The notes under the pieces were generated by a model. That model made no database searches and was not told the DNA's origin. It saw only the letters and a list, made by a program, of their open reading frames with translations. This document shows positions 55,290-64,000 of a stretch of DNA of 64,000 nucleotides, piece by piece. A program made the translations under genes and the position numbers. Positions within the stretch are counted from its first letter, which is position 1. Each line of letters begins with the position of its first letter. This DNA is from Pelagibacteraceae bacterium AG-390-O04 (GTDB lineage: Bacteria > Pseudomonadota > Alphaproteobacteria > Pelagibacterales > Pelagibacteraceae), in assembly GCA_003278065.1 (NCBI GenBank), contig QCHE01000003.1, forward strand, positions 19,412 to 83,411, given 5' to 3'.

Positions 55290-55744
55290 TTTGCTCCATA
55301 TGCAAAAAGGGTGAGACTTCAGTAGTAGACTCTCGTCCAACTGAAGATGGTACCGCTATTCGTAGAAGAAGATTATGCGTTTGTGGTGCTAGATTCACGA
55401 CATTTGAAAGAGTTCAATATAGAGAAATAATGGTTATAAAAAAAAATGGAAGAAAATCTACTTTTGATAGAGATAAATTAGCTAAATCAATTTTTATTGC
55501 TTTAAAAAAAAGACCTTTGGATACTGAAACTACCGAAAAATTTATTAGTCGAATATCAAGATCACTAGAGGAACTTGGGCAAAGTGAAATATCTACCAAT
55601 ACTATTGGAACAATGGTTATGGAGGGATTAAAAGAACTTGATCCAGTTGCCTATGTTAGATTTGCCTCAGTTTATCGAAACTTTAGAGAAGAAAAAGATT
55701 TTGTACAATTTGTGGACAAACTAGATGTCTACAAAAAAAGATAA
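55286..55744 (+). CDS. nrdR: Transcriptional repressor NrdR, shortened zinc knuckle
   Basis: ATP/dATP-sensing repressor of ribonucleotide reductase genes. The 152-residue product has an N-terminal zinc ribbon (C3, C6, then C31 and C33), [15 protein letters not shown], and an ATP-cone domain ([18 protein letters not shown]). The second cysteine pair is CVC rather than the usual CxxC, one residue shorter. It overlaps glyA (4 bases) and ribD (20 bases), the usual nrdR-ribD neighbourhood. Confidence 0.94.
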   Translation: MICSICKKGETSVVDSRPTEDGTAIRRRRLCVCGARFTTFERVQYREIMVIKKNGRKSTFDRDKLAKSIFIALKKRPLDTETTEKFISRISRSLEELGQSEISTNTIGTMVMEGLKELDPVAYVRFASVYRNFREEKDFVQFVDKLDVYKKR

Positions 55745-56831
55745 ATTTTCCTTAAAAGATAAGAATTATATGAGACTTGCTATAAACTTAGCAAGAGCAC
55801 GATTAGGTTTAACTGGTGAAAATCCATCTGTCGGTTGCGTAATAGTTAAGGATAATAAGATTATATCCATAGGACAAACAAATTACAATGGAAGACCACA
55901 TGCTGAATATAATGCTATAAAAAATTCTTCTGAAAATTTAAAAGGCTCTAAAATGTATGTAACTTTAGAACCTTGCAATCACTACGGAAAAACACCACCC
56001 TGTACAAATCAAATCATAAGCAAAGGTATATCTGAGGTTTTTTACTCAATTGATGATATTGATAAAAAAGTTAAAGGAAAAAGTTTTAATATATTATCAA
56101 AAAAAAAGATAAAAGTTCATAAAGGGTTATTAAAAGAAGATGCAAAAGATTTATATTATTCTTATTTCACAAATAGAATAAAAAAAATGCCTTTTGTAAC
56201 TGGTAAAATTGCAATATCAAAAAATAAACTCATCTATAGCAAGGACAATCAAAAAATTACTAATAAATTTTCAGATAAAATAACTCACTTTTTAAGATAT
56301 AAAAATGATGGAATTATGATTTCAAGCAAAACACTTAATATTGATAATCCAAAATTAAATTGTCGTTTAAAAGGTTATGAAAAATTTTCGCCTGTGAGAA
56401 TTATATTGGATAAAAATTTAAAAATGAAATTAGATAGTTATATATTTAAATCTGTAAAGAAAAATAATACAATAATTTTTTATAATCTATTAAATAAATC
56501 TAAAATTAAATTATTAAAAAAAAAAGGATTTTCTTTGATAAAATCAAGATTAGACAACAATCAAAATATAAACTTAAGATTAGTATTAAGAAAACTATAT
56601 ACGCTTGGCATTCAAACACTATTAGTTGAAGGAGGAAATAAATTAACCAATAATTTCTTAAAAAGCAGATTATTTGATCAATTTTATCTTTTTGAAAGTA
56701 CAAAAAACCTATCTAAAAGAAAAGATCATATAATTTTTTCTTCTATTGATACTCTTAAGAATAAATATAATAAAAAATCCAAGATAATTACTGGGCTGGT
56801 CAAAAACAATATTACCATTTATAAAAGATAA
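55725..56831 (+). CDS. ribD: Bifunctional riboflavin deaminase/reductase RibD
   Basis: Performs the second and third steps of riboflavin synthesis. The deaminase domain has [12 protein letters not shown] and [19 protein letters not shown] with the zinc ligands. The reductase domain (from about 155) has [32 protein letters not shown] and [15 protein letters not shown]. Total 368 residues. The start overlaps nrdR by 20 bases. The reductase domain is very lysine/asparagine-rich but its key motifs remain. Confidence 0.94.
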   Translation: MSTKKDKFSLKDKNYMRLAINLARARLGLTGENPSVGCVIVKDNKIISIGQTNYNGRPHAEYNAIKNSSENLKGSKMYVTLEPCNHYGKTPPCTNQIISKGISEVFYSIDDIDKKVKGKSFNILSKKKIKVHKGLLKEDAKDLYYSYFTNRIKKMPFVTGKIAISKNKLIYSKDNQKITNKFSDKITHFLRYKNDGIMISSKTLNIDNPKLNCRLKGYEKFSPVRIILDKNLKMKLDSYIFKSVKKNNTIIFYNLLNKSKIKLLKKKGFSLIKSRLDNNQNINLRLVLRKLYTLGIQTLLVEGGNKLTNNFLKSRLFDQFYLFESTKNLSKRKDHIIFSSIDTLKNKYNKKSKIITGLVKNNITIYKR

Positions 56832-56832
56832 A

Positions 56833-57426
56833 ATGTTTAACGGAATTATTTTCAATAAAGGTTTGGTAAAAAAAATATCTAAAAGACCAAAAGGAATTAA
56901 TATTTTTCTATCATCAGATCTTAAATTAAAAAAAAAAGATATTGGTATTTCAATATCCTGTGATGGGGTTTGTTTGACACTTATTTCTATCAAAAAAAAA
57001 TTAATGGAGTTTTATCTTTCAAATGAAACAATAGTTAGATCTAAATTTAGATTTATTGAGAAAAATGATTTAATTAATTTAGAATTACCATTAAAATATG
57101 GTCAAAAAATTTCAGGTCACATATGCCAAGGACATGTAGATACTGTTGGAGAAATATTAAGTATAAAAAAGATAGATAAGTCTTATCTTTTTGATTTTAA
57201 AGTAAATATAAAAGAAAAAAAAAATCTTATAGAAAAAGCTTCTATCTTGATAAATGGTATATCGTTGACAATATCAAAAATTACTTCAAAAGGTTTTCAA
57301 ATTTGGGTCATACCACATACTTTTAAATTAACAAATTTATCAAAACTTAAAAAGGGAAGTTTTGTAAATATAGAGATAGATATACTTTCCAAATATATTA
57401 AAAATTTTATTAATGAAAAAAAGTAA
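56833..57426 (+). CDS. ribE: Riboflavin synthase alpha subunit
   Basis: Dismutates two lumazines to riboflavin. The 197-residue product has two similar beta-barrel halves: MFNGIIFNKGLVKKI with SISCDGVCLTLISI, then GHICQGHVDTVGEIL with ASILINGISLTISKI. The N-terminal MFNGII is typical (MFTGII). It overlaps ribB by 14 bases. Confidence 0.94.
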   Translation: MFNGIIFNKGLVKKISKRPKGINIFLSSDLKLKKKDIGISISCDGVCLTLISIKKKLMEFYLSNETIVRSKFRFIEKNDLINLELPLKYGQKISGHICQGHVDTVGEILSIKKIDKSYLFDFKVNIKEKKNLIEKASILINGISLTISKITSKGFQIWVIPHTFKLTNLSKLKKGSFVNIEIDILSKYIKNFINEKK

Positions 57427-58513
57427 TTACTCATCAATTGAAACTATTATACAAACTGCAAAAAAAGGCGGTATGTTCATTTTAGTTGATGATGAAAAAA
57501 GAGAAAATGAAGGTGATTTGGTTATTTCAAGCTCAGATTCTTCAGCTACAAATATAAATTTTATGGCAAAATACGGTAGAGGTTTAATTTGTCTAGCTCT
57601 AGACAGTGTACAGGCAAAAAAACTTAATTTATCATTAATGTCTCCAGTGAACCAATCAAGAAATAAAACAGCTTTTACAATTTCTATAGAGGCCAAAAAA
57701 GGTATTACGACCGGTATATCAGCAAAAGATAGAGATAGAACTATCAAAATAGCCTCTAAAAAAAATGTCAAAAGAAATGATATAGTTTCACCAGGTCATG
57801 TATTTCCAATTATTGCAAAAGATGGTGGTGTACTTGTTAGAGCCGGACATACTGAAGCATCTGTTGATATTTCAAAATTAGCAAAGAAAAATAATTCTGC
57901 TGTTATTTGTGAAATTATGAATGAAGATGGTAGTATGGCTAAAGGCCAAGATCTTTTTAATTTTGCTAAAAAGCATAAGTTAAAAATTGGAAAAATTGAA
58001 GATTTAATTTCTTACAGATTAAAAAAAGAAAAACTTATTAAATTAAAAAAAACATCGGATATTGAATTTAAAAATCAGAAATATAGAATAAAGATTTATG
58101 AGAATTTATTAGATGGATCTGAACATTTTGCTCTTACTAAAGGAAGTATAAAAAAAGGAATTATACCTAGAGTGAGAGTAATTTCATCAAATGTAGTTCA
58201 AAACTATTTAATAAATCAACAATTACCAAATTCATTTAATAAAACTCTAAATTATTTTAAAAGATTTAATAATTGTGTATTAGTTTTTATTAAAGATACA
58301 AACTTAAAATCTGTTACTCAAACACTTAAAGATTATAAAAATAGAGACTTTTATAAAAAAGGTAATGATAAACTTATAAGAAATTATGGTATTGGCGCAC
58401 AGATTATTAAAGATCTTAATATTAAAAAAATGATCTTGATTACAAAATCACCAAAAAAGGTTATTGGTTTGGAAGGTTATGATATAAAGATAACTAAACA
58501 AGAATTAATTTAA
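57413..58513 (+). CDS. ribB: 3,4-dihydroxy-2-butanone 4-phosphate synthase with degenerate GTP cyclohydrolase II domain
   Basis: The N-terminal domain (about 1-205) is a complete DHBP synthase: DDEKRENEGDLVI (26-38), then GHVFPIIAKDGGVLVRAGHT and HTEASVD (146-152). The C-terminal region (about 215-366) resembles GTP cyclohydrolase II only at its end (YGIGAQIIKDL, 325-335). The zinc cysteines and the GTP-binding arginine motif are missing, and residues 253-275 carry no cysteine. So it should supply DHBP but not open GTP; a separate ribA is expected elsewhere. Confidence 0.93.
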   Translation: MKKSNYSSIETIIQTAKKGGMFILVDDEKRENEGDLVISSSDSSATNINFMAKYGRGLICLALDSVQAKKLNLSLMSPVNQSRNKTAFTISIEAKKGITTGISAKDRDRTIKIASKKNVKRNDIVSPGHVFPIIAKDGGVLVRAGHTEASVDISKLAKKNNSAVICEIMNEDGSMAKGQDLFNFAKKHKLKIGKIEDLISYRLKKEKLIKLKKTSDIEFKNQKYRIKIYENLLDGSEHFALTKGSIKKGIIPRVRVISSNVVQNYLINQQLPNSFNKTLNYFKRFNNCVLVFIKDTNLKSVTQTLKDYKNRDFYKKGNDKLIRNYGIGAQIIKDLNIKKMILITKSPKKVIGLEGYDIKITKQELI

Positions 58514-58902
58514 TGAAAAAAAATATTTTAATAGTCATTGCTAATTATTATAAAGATATATCATCGGATTTGCTGAGAAGTGCAAAAAAGAAATTACCAA
58601 AAGAATTTAAAATAAAGATTATTGAAGTATCTGGAGTTTTTGAAATACCAGTGACTATATCTAAGAATTTAAATAAATTTGATGCATTTATAGCTTTAGG
58701 ATGTGTCATAAAAGGTCAAACACCTCATTTTAATTTCATATCCCAAGCATCAACTAATGCAATCATGGAAATTTCAATTAATTCTAAAAAACCAGTTGGA
58801 AATGGAATTATTACTTGTTTAAATATGAAACAAGCTAAAGCACGAAAGAATAAAGGTGCAGAAGCGGCGAAAGCGATTTTATCTGTTTTATCTCAAAAAT
58901 GA
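58513..58902 (+). CDS. ribH: 6,7-dimethyl-8-ribityllumazine synthase
   Basis: Condenses DHBP with the aminouracil to form lumazine, the substrate of riboflavin synthase. The 129-residue product is shorter than the usual 150 or so but has SGVFEIPVTISKNL, LGCVIKGQTPHFNFIS (catalytic histidine) and the KNKGAEAAKAILSVL C-terminal helix. It overlaps ribB by one base (TAATG) and nusB by 4 bases. Confidence 0.94.
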   Translation: MKKNILIVIANYYKDISSDLLRSAKKKLPKEFKIKIIEVSGVFEIPVTISKNLNKFDAFIALGCVIKGQTPHFNFISQASTNAIMEISINSKKPVGNGIITCLNMKQAKARKNKGAEAAKAILSVLSQK

Positions 58903-59303
58903 GAACTTATTTTAGTCCTAAAAACAATCCAAGAGTAATAATTATTCAAAAACTTTATGGAAGTTTTTATAATAATGAAGAAGAATTAACTTATCCAAAA
59001 CATAGATTTAGAAAATTTATAAAAGATATAGTTTCCGGAACAATAGAACGTAATGAAATTATACTTGAAGAATTAAATAAAAATTTTGGTGAAAAATTAA
59101 AAATCAATAACTTAGATAAAGTATTTTTGATAATATTAAAATCAGCAATATATGAATTTCTATATAAACCCAACCTTTCAATTAATATAATTATTAAAGA
59201 ATATCTGAACGCATCAAATTTTTTTTTAGATAGCTCAAAAACAAAATATTTAAATGCTTTATTAGATGATATTGCAAAAAAACTAAGATCTTCAAATGCA
59301 TGA
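58899..59303 (+). CDS. nusB: Transcription antitermination factor NusB
   Basis: With NusE (S10) forms the rRNA antitermination complex. The 134-residue product has RVIIIQKLYGSFYNNEEELT-like first helices, an ILKSAIYEFLYKPNLSINII segment and the C-terminal SKTKYLNALLDDIAKKL. The ribH-nusB-thiL order is widespread. It overlaps thiL by 8 bases. Confidence 0.92.
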   Translation: MRTYFSPKNNPRVIIIQKLYGSFYNNEEELTYPKHRFRKFIKDIVSGTIERNEIILEELNKNFGEKLKINNLDKVFLIILKSAIYEFLYKPNLSINIIIKEYLNASNFFLDSSKTKYLNALLDDIAKKLRSSNA

Positions 59304-60255
59304 ATTTGAAATAATAAAAAAATATTTTTCACTATTATCAGCTAGAAACAAGGCTTCCCTAAATTTAAATGATGATGTTTTTTTTGATAAAACAAAAAAA
59401 TTAGTAGTTTCTGTAGATACCTATATAGAAGGTGTCCATTTTATTAATTTTAAAAAACCAAATTTAGTAATAAAAAAAATTTTGCGTTCTTCAATTTCGG
59501 ATTTGATTTGTAAAGGTGTAAATCCTAAGTATTATTTTGTTTCAGGAGCTGGTAATAAAAATTCATTTTCAAAAGTAAATCTTCAAAAAATCTCCAATTC
59601 TTTAAAACAAGAACAAAAAAAATATAAAATTAATTTGTGTGGTGGAGACACAGTATTTTCTAATAAGTGTAGTTTTACAATTGTATCAATTGGTTTTTCA
59701 AAAAAAATAATTTATAGGAATAAAGCAAAGTTAAATGATGATGTTTATGTTACTGGAAATTTAGGAGATAGCTTTGTTGGATTAAAAGTTCTAAAAAATC
59801 AATTTAAACTTAATAAAAGATTAAGAGACTATTTTATAAAAAAATATTTTCTCCCAGAATTACATTTAAAATTTACTAATAGATTATTAAATTTTGCTAA
59901 TACATCTATCGATATTTCCGATGGTCTAATTGCAGATCTTGAAAAATTGATAAATCAACAAAAATTAAATTATACTTTATATTTGGAGAATATTCCTATT
60001 TCTAATAATTTAAATGGTTTGATAAAATCTAGAAGATTAAAAAAGATTTCTTGTGTTTCTAAAGGTGACGATTATCAAATTTTGTTTACTGCAAGTCCAT
60101 CAAAGTTTAGAATCATTAATAATACTGCAAAATCGTTAGGCATCAAAGTTTCTAAAATTGGCAAAATCAGTAAGCAATCTGATAAATCACAAATTATTGA
60201 TAAAAAAGGGAATAAAATTGCCACTAATGTGAAAGGTTATTATCATAAATTTTAA
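59296..60255 (+). CDS. thiL: Thiamine-monophosphate kinase
   Basis: Phosphorylates thiamine monophosphate to thiamine diphosphate. The 319-residue product has MHEFEIIKKYFS, NDDVFFDKTKKLVVSVDTYI, SSISDLICKGVNPKY, LCGGDTVFS and SIDISDGLIADL, all typical AIR-synthase/ThiL segments. SAR11 cells commonly take up thiamine precursors; this gene would still be needed to make the cofactor. Confidence 0.94.
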   Translation: MHEFEIIKKYFSLLSARNKASLNLNDDVFFDKTKKLVVSVDTYIEGVHFINFKKPNLVIKKILRSSISDLICKGVNPKYYFVSGAGNKNSFSKVNLQKISNSLKQEQKKYKINLCGGDTVFSNKCSFTIVSIGFSKKIIYRNKAKLNDDVYVTGNLGDSFVGLKVLKNQFKLNKRLRDYFIKKYFLPELHLKFTNRLLNFANTSIDISDGLIADLEKLINQQKLNYTLYLENIPISNNLNGLIKSRRLKKISCVSKGDDYQILFTASPSKFRIINNTAKSLGIKVSKIGKISKQSDKSQIIDKKGNKIATNVKGYYHKF

Positions 60256-60338
60256 TAAGTTAATTATTGCCTTTTATAGCTTTTTTTGTATTGTGCGCAT
60301 TTTAATAACTATCAACCAACAACATAATTAAGGTTTAT
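60256..60338 (+). promoter_or_regulatory. thiL-hppA gap, probable hppA promoter region
   Basis: Eighty-three bases, the second longest gap. An AAGG ribosome binding site (around 60331) precedes the ATG. Upstream are a T-rich tract (60281-60287) and TTGCCT (60267-60272), but I find no convincing -10 at the right distance and no stable hairpin. A separate promoter for the strongly needed pyrophosphatase is plausible. Confidence 0.3.
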
Positions 60339-62444
60339 ATGAATACAACTGTCGAAACTATACTTTTATACACTATTGCTGCAGGTTTTTTATCAATTGT
60401 TTACGGATACTTCACTGGAAAGAATATTTTAAACTCAAGTGCAGGAAATTCAAAAATGCAAGAAATTGCATCAGCTATCCAAATTGGTGCTAAAGCATAT
60501 TTAGCTAGACAGTATAAAACAATAGCTATTGTTGGTGTTGTAGTTTTAGTAATTGTTAGTTTAGCTTTTAGTCCACTTGTTGGTTTGGGATACTTAATTG
60601 GAGCTACCTTATCAGGAATTGCGGGTTATGTTGGAATGTTAGTATCTGTTCAAGCAAACGTTAGAACAGCTGAAGCTTCAAGAAAAGGTTTAGCGAGTGG
60701 TCTTTCAGTAGCATTTAAATCAGGCGCTGTTACAGGTATGTTAGTTGCAGGATTAGCCTTACTGGCAATTGCAGTATATTATTATTTATTATTAAAATTT
60801 AATGTAGACGAGAGAGAGATTGTAAATGCATTAGTTGCTCTAGGTTTTGGAGCCTCTTTGATATCTATTTTTGCAAGATTAGGTGGTGGTATTTTTACAA
60901 AAGGTGCTGATGTTGGGGCAGATTTAGTCGGAAAAGTTGAGGCTGGTATTCCTGAAGACGATCCAAGAAATCCAGCTGTCATAGCTGATAATGTTGGAGA
61001 TAATGTTGGAGACTGTGCCGGGATGGCTGCAGATTTGTTTGAAACTTATGCAGTTACTATTGTTGCTACAATGGTTCTATCATCAATCTTTTTTCCTGGT
61101 GATATGTCAATGATGATATATCCTTTAACGATAGGGGGAGCATGCATACTTACATCAATTATAGGTACTTTTTTTGTAAAACTTGGTAAAAGTAAAAATG
61201 TGATGAATGCCTTATATAAAGGTTTTGTTGTTTCAGCACTTACATCTTTGGCTATACTATATCCAGTAACTGATTACGTTTTAGGATTAGAAAATTCATA
61301 CGATTTAGATAACATTTCATTTTCAGGTTTAAGTTTATATTATTGTGGTGTAATTGGATTAATTATAACAGGTTTATTAATTTGGGTGACAGAATACTAT
61401 ACTGGTACAAACTATAGACCAGTAAGAAGTGTAGCAAGCTCATCTACAACAGGACATGGAACTAATGTAATTCAAGGTTTAGCAATTTCTTTAGAGGCAA
61501 CAGCAATCCCAGCATTAATAATTGTTGCAGGTATTTTATTAACAAATCATATTGCTGGACTTTACGGTATAGCTATTGCTGTAACAACAATGTTGGCGTT
61601 AGCTGGCATGGTTGTAGCTTTAGATGCTTATGGACCTGTCACTGACAATGCAGGTGGTATAGCTGAAATGTCTAAATTACCAAATAATGTTAGAAAAACT
61701 ACAGATGCTTTAGATGCGGTTGGTAACACCACAAAAGCAGTAACTAAGGGTTATGCTATTGGTTCAGCAGGATTAGGAGCTTTAGTTTTATTTGCTGCTT
61801 ATACTGAGGATATTAAACATTTTTCAAAAGTAGCGGGTTCAAAACTAGAAGGTATAGTTGTGACTTTTGATTTATCAAATCCCTATGTTGTTGTTGGTTT
61901 ATTAATTGGTGGAATGTTACCTTATTTATTTGGATCAATGGGTATGCAAGCGGTTGGGAGAGCAGGAGGTGCAGTAGTTATTGAAGTAAGAAGACAATTT
62001 AAAAAATTTCCAGGTATAATGAAAAGAAAGCAAAAACCTGATTATGCTAAGTTAGTTGACTTGTTAACAGTAGCAGCTATCAAAGAAATGATAATACCAT
62101 CATTACTACCAGTATTATCACCAATAGTATTATATTTTATTATCTATGCTATAGGTGGACAAGTTGCAGCTTTAGCTTCAGTAGGTGCAATGTTGTTAGG
62201 AGTAATTATAACAGGTTTATTTGTTGCTGTTTCAATGACTGCAGGTGGAGGAGCTTGGGATAACGCCAAAAAGTATATCGAAGACGGTAACCATGGTGGA
62301 AAAGGTTCTGAAGCGCATAAAGCTGCTGTTACGGGAGACACTGTGGGTGATCCTTATAAAGATACAGCTGGTCCAGCAGTTAATCCAATGATAAAAATTA
62401 CAAATATTGTAGCATTATTGTTGTTGGCTGTTATCGCTGGTTAA
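60339..62444 (+). CDS. hppA: K+-independent membrane proton-translocating pyrophosphatase
   Basis: Couples pyrophosphate hydrolysis to proton pumping. The 701-residue product has about 15-16 membrane segments and the substrate site [20 protein letters not shown] (188-207), followed by [12 protein letters not shown]. The ionic-type marker is GNTTKA (462-467): lysine at 466 predicts K+ independence, against alanine in K+-dependent enzymes. It converges with bamE, overlapping by 14 bases. Confidence 0.97.
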   Translation: MNTTVETILLYTIAAGFLSIVYGYFTGKNILNSSAGNSKMQEIASAIQIGAKAYLARQYKTIAIVGVVVLVIVSLAFSPLVGLGYLIGATLSGIAGYVGMLVSVQANVRTAEASRKGLASGLSVAFKSGAVTGMLVAGLALLAIAVYYYLLLKFNVDEREIVNALVALGFGASLISIFARLGGGIFTKGADVGADLVGKVEAGIPEDDPRNPAVIADNVGDNVGDCAGMAADLFETYAVTIVATMVLSSIFFPGDMSMMIYPLTIGGACILTSIIGTFFVKLGKSKNVMNALYKGFVVSALTSLAILYPVTDYVLGLENSYDLDNISFSGLSLYYCGVIGLIITGLLIWVTEYYTGTNYRPVRSVASSSTTGHGTNVIQGLAISLEATAIPALIIVAGILLTNHIAGLYGIAIAVTTMLALAGMVVALDAYGPVTDNAGGIAEMSKLPNNVRKTTDALDAVGNTTKAVTKGYAIGSAGLGALVLFAAYTEDIKHFSKVAGSKLEGIVVTFDLSNPYVVVGLLIGGMLPYLFGSMGMQAVGRAGGAVVIEVRRQFKKFPGIMKRKQKPDYAKLVDLLTVAAIKEMIIPSLLPVLSPIVLYFIIYAIGGQVAALASVGAMLLGVIITGLFVAVSMTAGGGAWDNAKKYIEDGNHGGKGSEAHKAAVTGDTVGDPYKDTAGPAVNPMIKITNIVALLLLAVIAG

Positions 62445-62916
62445 TATCTTTTCTTTTTTTAGCTCTTGTACCTAATGGGTCATTAAGCTTTTGTCTCATA
62501 CTGGACAAAAACGAATATATAAAAGAATTTTTTTTAAAGTTCGCAGCTGTAGTTTCTTTAGCAATTTTTATATCTTTCATATCATCTTTATTATAAAAAG
62601 ATTTTTTTTTTAAAATTCCATATTTATCTATCTCTAAAACTAAAACATCATTTTTGAATATTTTCATTCTTCCTAAATTTTTAAGTTGAGATTGAGTTTG
62701 TTTTCTTTCTATATATATCCATACATCATTATCAAATTTACTTGTAGTAGATGGATTACCAAGAACTTTTCTAATATCATTCTTATTAGATGTATTTACA
62801 ATTAAAGATGCTTGTTTCTTTTCAAGAAACGGTACCCCGTGATGTTTTACTACTTCTTTAAATGAACAATTTGTAAATAATAAAAAAATCAATAATATGT
62901 AATTATATTTTATCAT
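62431..62916 (-). CDS. bamE: Outer membrane assembly lipoprotein BamE (SmpA/OmlA family)
   Basis: A component of the BAM complex that inserts outer-membrane proteins. The 161-residue product has a lipoprotein signal ending LFTNC (C17), [20 protein letters not shown] (helix with the GxP turn) and [14 protein letters not shown]. The C-terminal extension is lysine-rich. Its start codon overlaps that of the divergent chaperone gene by two bases (CATG at 62914-62917). Bam family assignment is by motif and the usual alphaproteobacterial neighbourhood. Confidence 0.85.
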   Translation of the reverse strand: MIKYNYILLIFLLFTNCSFKEVVKHHGVPFLEKKQASLIVNTSNKNDIRKVLGNPSTTSKFDNDVWIYIERKQTQSQLKNLGRMKIFKNDVLVLEIDKYGILKKKSFYNKDDMKDIKIAKETTAANFKKNSFIYSFLSSMRQKLNDPLGTRAKKRKDINQR

Positions 62917-63382
62917 GAAAAAAAATTATATTAATATTTATAACAATTTAATCAATTTAACTAGGAATAAAAAGTTATATTCTTCAATTAATAGAAATGA
63001 TGATTTTTCGGATCGTTTGATATTTTTTCTTTTACATTTCTCTTTTTTTTTGAAAAATTTTAAAAAAAAAGAAGATAAAAAAACTCTTCAGGAAATATAT
63101 GATTTTAATTTTAAGCAATTAGAATTAAGTATTAGAGAAATTGGTTATGGGGATCAATCCATTAATAAAAAAATGAAGACATATATTAATTTATTTCATA
63201 GCATGTTGTCTGAAATCCATTATTGGGACACTTCTGAAAAATCAAAAAAAGTTAAAATTTTTCAATCTTTCTTGAGTGATTATACTGATATATCTACTTT
63301 AATTGAATATTTTGACAATTTTAACAATAATTTATCAAAAAATACTTTGAATTATTTTTTAAAAAGTGTAATTAAAGAATAA
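62915..63382 (+). CDS. Ubiquinol-cytochrome c chaperone (Cbp3/UQCC1 family)
   Basis: The 155-residue product matches the Cbp3-type chaperone core: [18 protein letters not shown] (about 31-48), then [16 protein letters not shown] (73-88), corresponding to the conserved LREMGVGDLxVGKKMK. The family assists assembly of cytochrome b in complex III. In alphaproteobacteria it commonly lies next to bamE and upstream of plsX. Sequence similarity outside the core is low. Confidence 0.8.
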   Translation: MKKNYINIYNNLINLTRNKKLYSSINRNDDFSDRLIFFLLHFSFFLKNFKKKEDKKTLQEIYDFNFKQLELSIREIGYGDQSINKKMKTYINLFHSMLSEIHYWDTSEKSKKVKIFQSFLSDYTDISTLIEYFDNFNNNLSKNTLNYFLKSVIKE

Positions 63383-63384
63383 TT

Positions 63385-63567
63385 ATGGCAGTACCTAAAC
63401 GTAAACAGACACCATCTAGAACTGGAATGAGGAGAGCTCAAAACATGAAGTTTTCTTCAAAGAATATTGTTGAAGATAAAAAATCAGGTGAATATAGACT
63501 TTCTCATCATTTAGATTTAAAAACAGGTATGTACAAAGGTAGACAAGTTTTAGATCCAAAAGAATAA
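63385..63567 (+). CDS. rpmF: 50S ribosomal protein L32
   Basis: A small large-subunit protein, 60 residues. The start [20 protein letters not shown] is diagnostic and the C-terminal half ends with the GMYKGRQVL stretch. No CxxC zinc pair is present, so this is the cysteine-free form. It lies 2 bases after the chaperone gene and 15 bases before plsX, the widespread rpmF-plsX pairing. Confidence 0.97.
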   Translation: MAVPKRKQTPSRTGMRRAQNMKFSSKNIVEDKKSGEYRLSHHLDLKTGMYKGRQVLDPKE

Positions 63568-63582
63568 CTCTAATATCAAAAA

Positions 63583-64000
63583 ATGTCAGAATTTATAAAA
63601 ATTGCAGTAGATGCAATGGGTGGTGATGGCTCACCAAAAAAAGTTATTGATGGGATCGTTTTTAATCACAAATCTAATCAGAAAAATTTTTTTAAAATCT
63701 TTGGTGATGGTAATCAAATAGCAGATCTTATTAAAAATAAAATCAGTAAAGAATTTTTTGAAATATTTCACACAGAAAAAAAAATTAAAAGTACCGATAG
63801 TCCTCTAGAAGGCGCTAAAAGAGGTAAAGACACAAGTATGTGGCTTGCAGTACAAAGTGTTAAAGAAAAAAAAGCTGACATAGTAATTTCAGCAGGAAAC
63901 ACAGGAGCGCTACTTGTTGTATCAAAATTGAATTTAAAGATGTTAGAGAATATAGATAAACCAGCACTTTCTGCTTTATGGCCTAATAAAAAAGGAATGA
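63583..64000 (+). CDS. plsX: Phosphate acyltransferase PlsX (5' part)
   Basis: Converts acyl-ACP to acyl-phosphate, the substrate of PlsY (22 kb). The first 139 codons are in the window; the rest lies beyond. The N-terminal IAVDAMGGDGSP (residues 6-17), TDSPLEGAKRGKDTSMWLAV and VISAGNTGALLVVS are characteristic. Starts ATG at 63583. Confidence 0.95.
   Translation, partial: MSEFIKIAVDAMGGDGSPKKVIDGIVFNHKSNQKNFFKIFGDGNQIADLIKNKISKEFFEIFHTEKKIKSTDSPLEGAKRGKDTSMWLAVQSVKEKKADIVISAGNTGALLVVSKLNLKMLENIDKPALSALWPNKKGM

Noticed and set aside
57427-57771. 114-codon open frame antisense to ribB
   Set aside because: The plus-strand DHBP synthase motifs are complete; the antisense frame has no recognisable domain and is a composition effect.
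58991-59332. 113-codon open frame antisense to nusB
   Set aside because: nusB fits its conserved ribH-nusB-thiL place; the antisense frame has no family features.
60273-60290. T-rich tract after thiL as an intrinsic terminator
   Set aside because: No stem precedes the T-run.
1-64000. CRISPR arrays, insertion sequences, prophage or toxin-antitoxin genes
   Set aside because: No direct repeat arrays, transposase motifs, phage structural genes or paired small toxin/antitoxin frames were seen.

Overview
The window looks like a piece of the chromosome of a SAR11-type alphaproteobacterium (Candidatus Pelagibacter or a close relative). This is inferred from four things seen directly: strongly AT-rich DNA with lysine-, asparagine- and isoleucine-rich proteins; extreme compaction; alphaproteobacterial gene order; and a typical SAR11 gene set (soxBDAG sarcosine oxidase, proton-pumping pyrophosphatase, a single RelA/SpoT homologue). 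Adding up the gaps left by the gene coordinates given here leaves roughly 0.8 kb of 64 kb non-coding. The longest gap is 91 bases, so no gene-free stretch reaches 300 bases. I see no insertion sequence, prophage, CRISPR array or rRNA gene.

Layout. 1-12726 is one long S10-spc-alpha ribosomal protein operon, from the tail of rpsJ through secY, adk, rpoA and rplQ, with no rpmD. 12740-18650 holds an rRNA pseudouridine synthase, lipB, mgtE, panC and a galU-ugd pair making UDP-glucuronate. 18653-25039 (minus strand) holds ruvX, pyrB, a pyrC-like gene with a degenerate metal site, plsY, topA and ridA. 25090-31690 (plus strand) holds gatCAB for tRNA amidation, an O-methyltransferase, trhO, a MATE exporter and a secreted nuclease.

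31687-38353 (minus strand) is a sarcosine oxidase operon, soxB-D-A-G, followed by an amino-acid-type periplasmic binding protein and a permease without an ATPase gene. 38429-42171 is a small envelope-glycan cluster (large unknown membrane protein, GT2 glycosyltransferase, NAD-dependent epimerase) ending next to the only tRNA, tRNA-Ser(GCU). 42306-51870 holds a lytic transglycosylase (minus strand) and then dapA-smpB-folK-rsh-pyrE-pdxJ-acpS-lepB-rnc-recO. 51871-64000 holds hemB (minus strand), a 2OG-Fe(II) oxygenase-like gene, rpiB-glyA-nrdR-ribD-ribE-ribB-ribH-nusB-thiL, hppA, bamE (minus strand), a cytochrome bc1 assembly chaperone, rpmF and the start of plsX.

The genes are mostly housekeeping: translation, secretion, one-carbon metabolism (sarcosine to glycine and methylene-THF, with glyA), pyrimidine, folate, riboflavin, lipid and envelope synthesis. 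I did not find a clearly new multi-gene system. The observations most worth checking are proteins that have lost catalytic or regulatory parts (compact Rsh, a PyrC without its HxH motif, a RibB with a dead GTP cyclohydrolase II domain, an NrdR with a shortened zinc knuckle), genes missing from normally conserved neighbourhoods (rpmD, era, dprA), the glycan cluster beside tRNA-Ser, the ABC permease with a lipobox, and the unusual overlapping arrangements.
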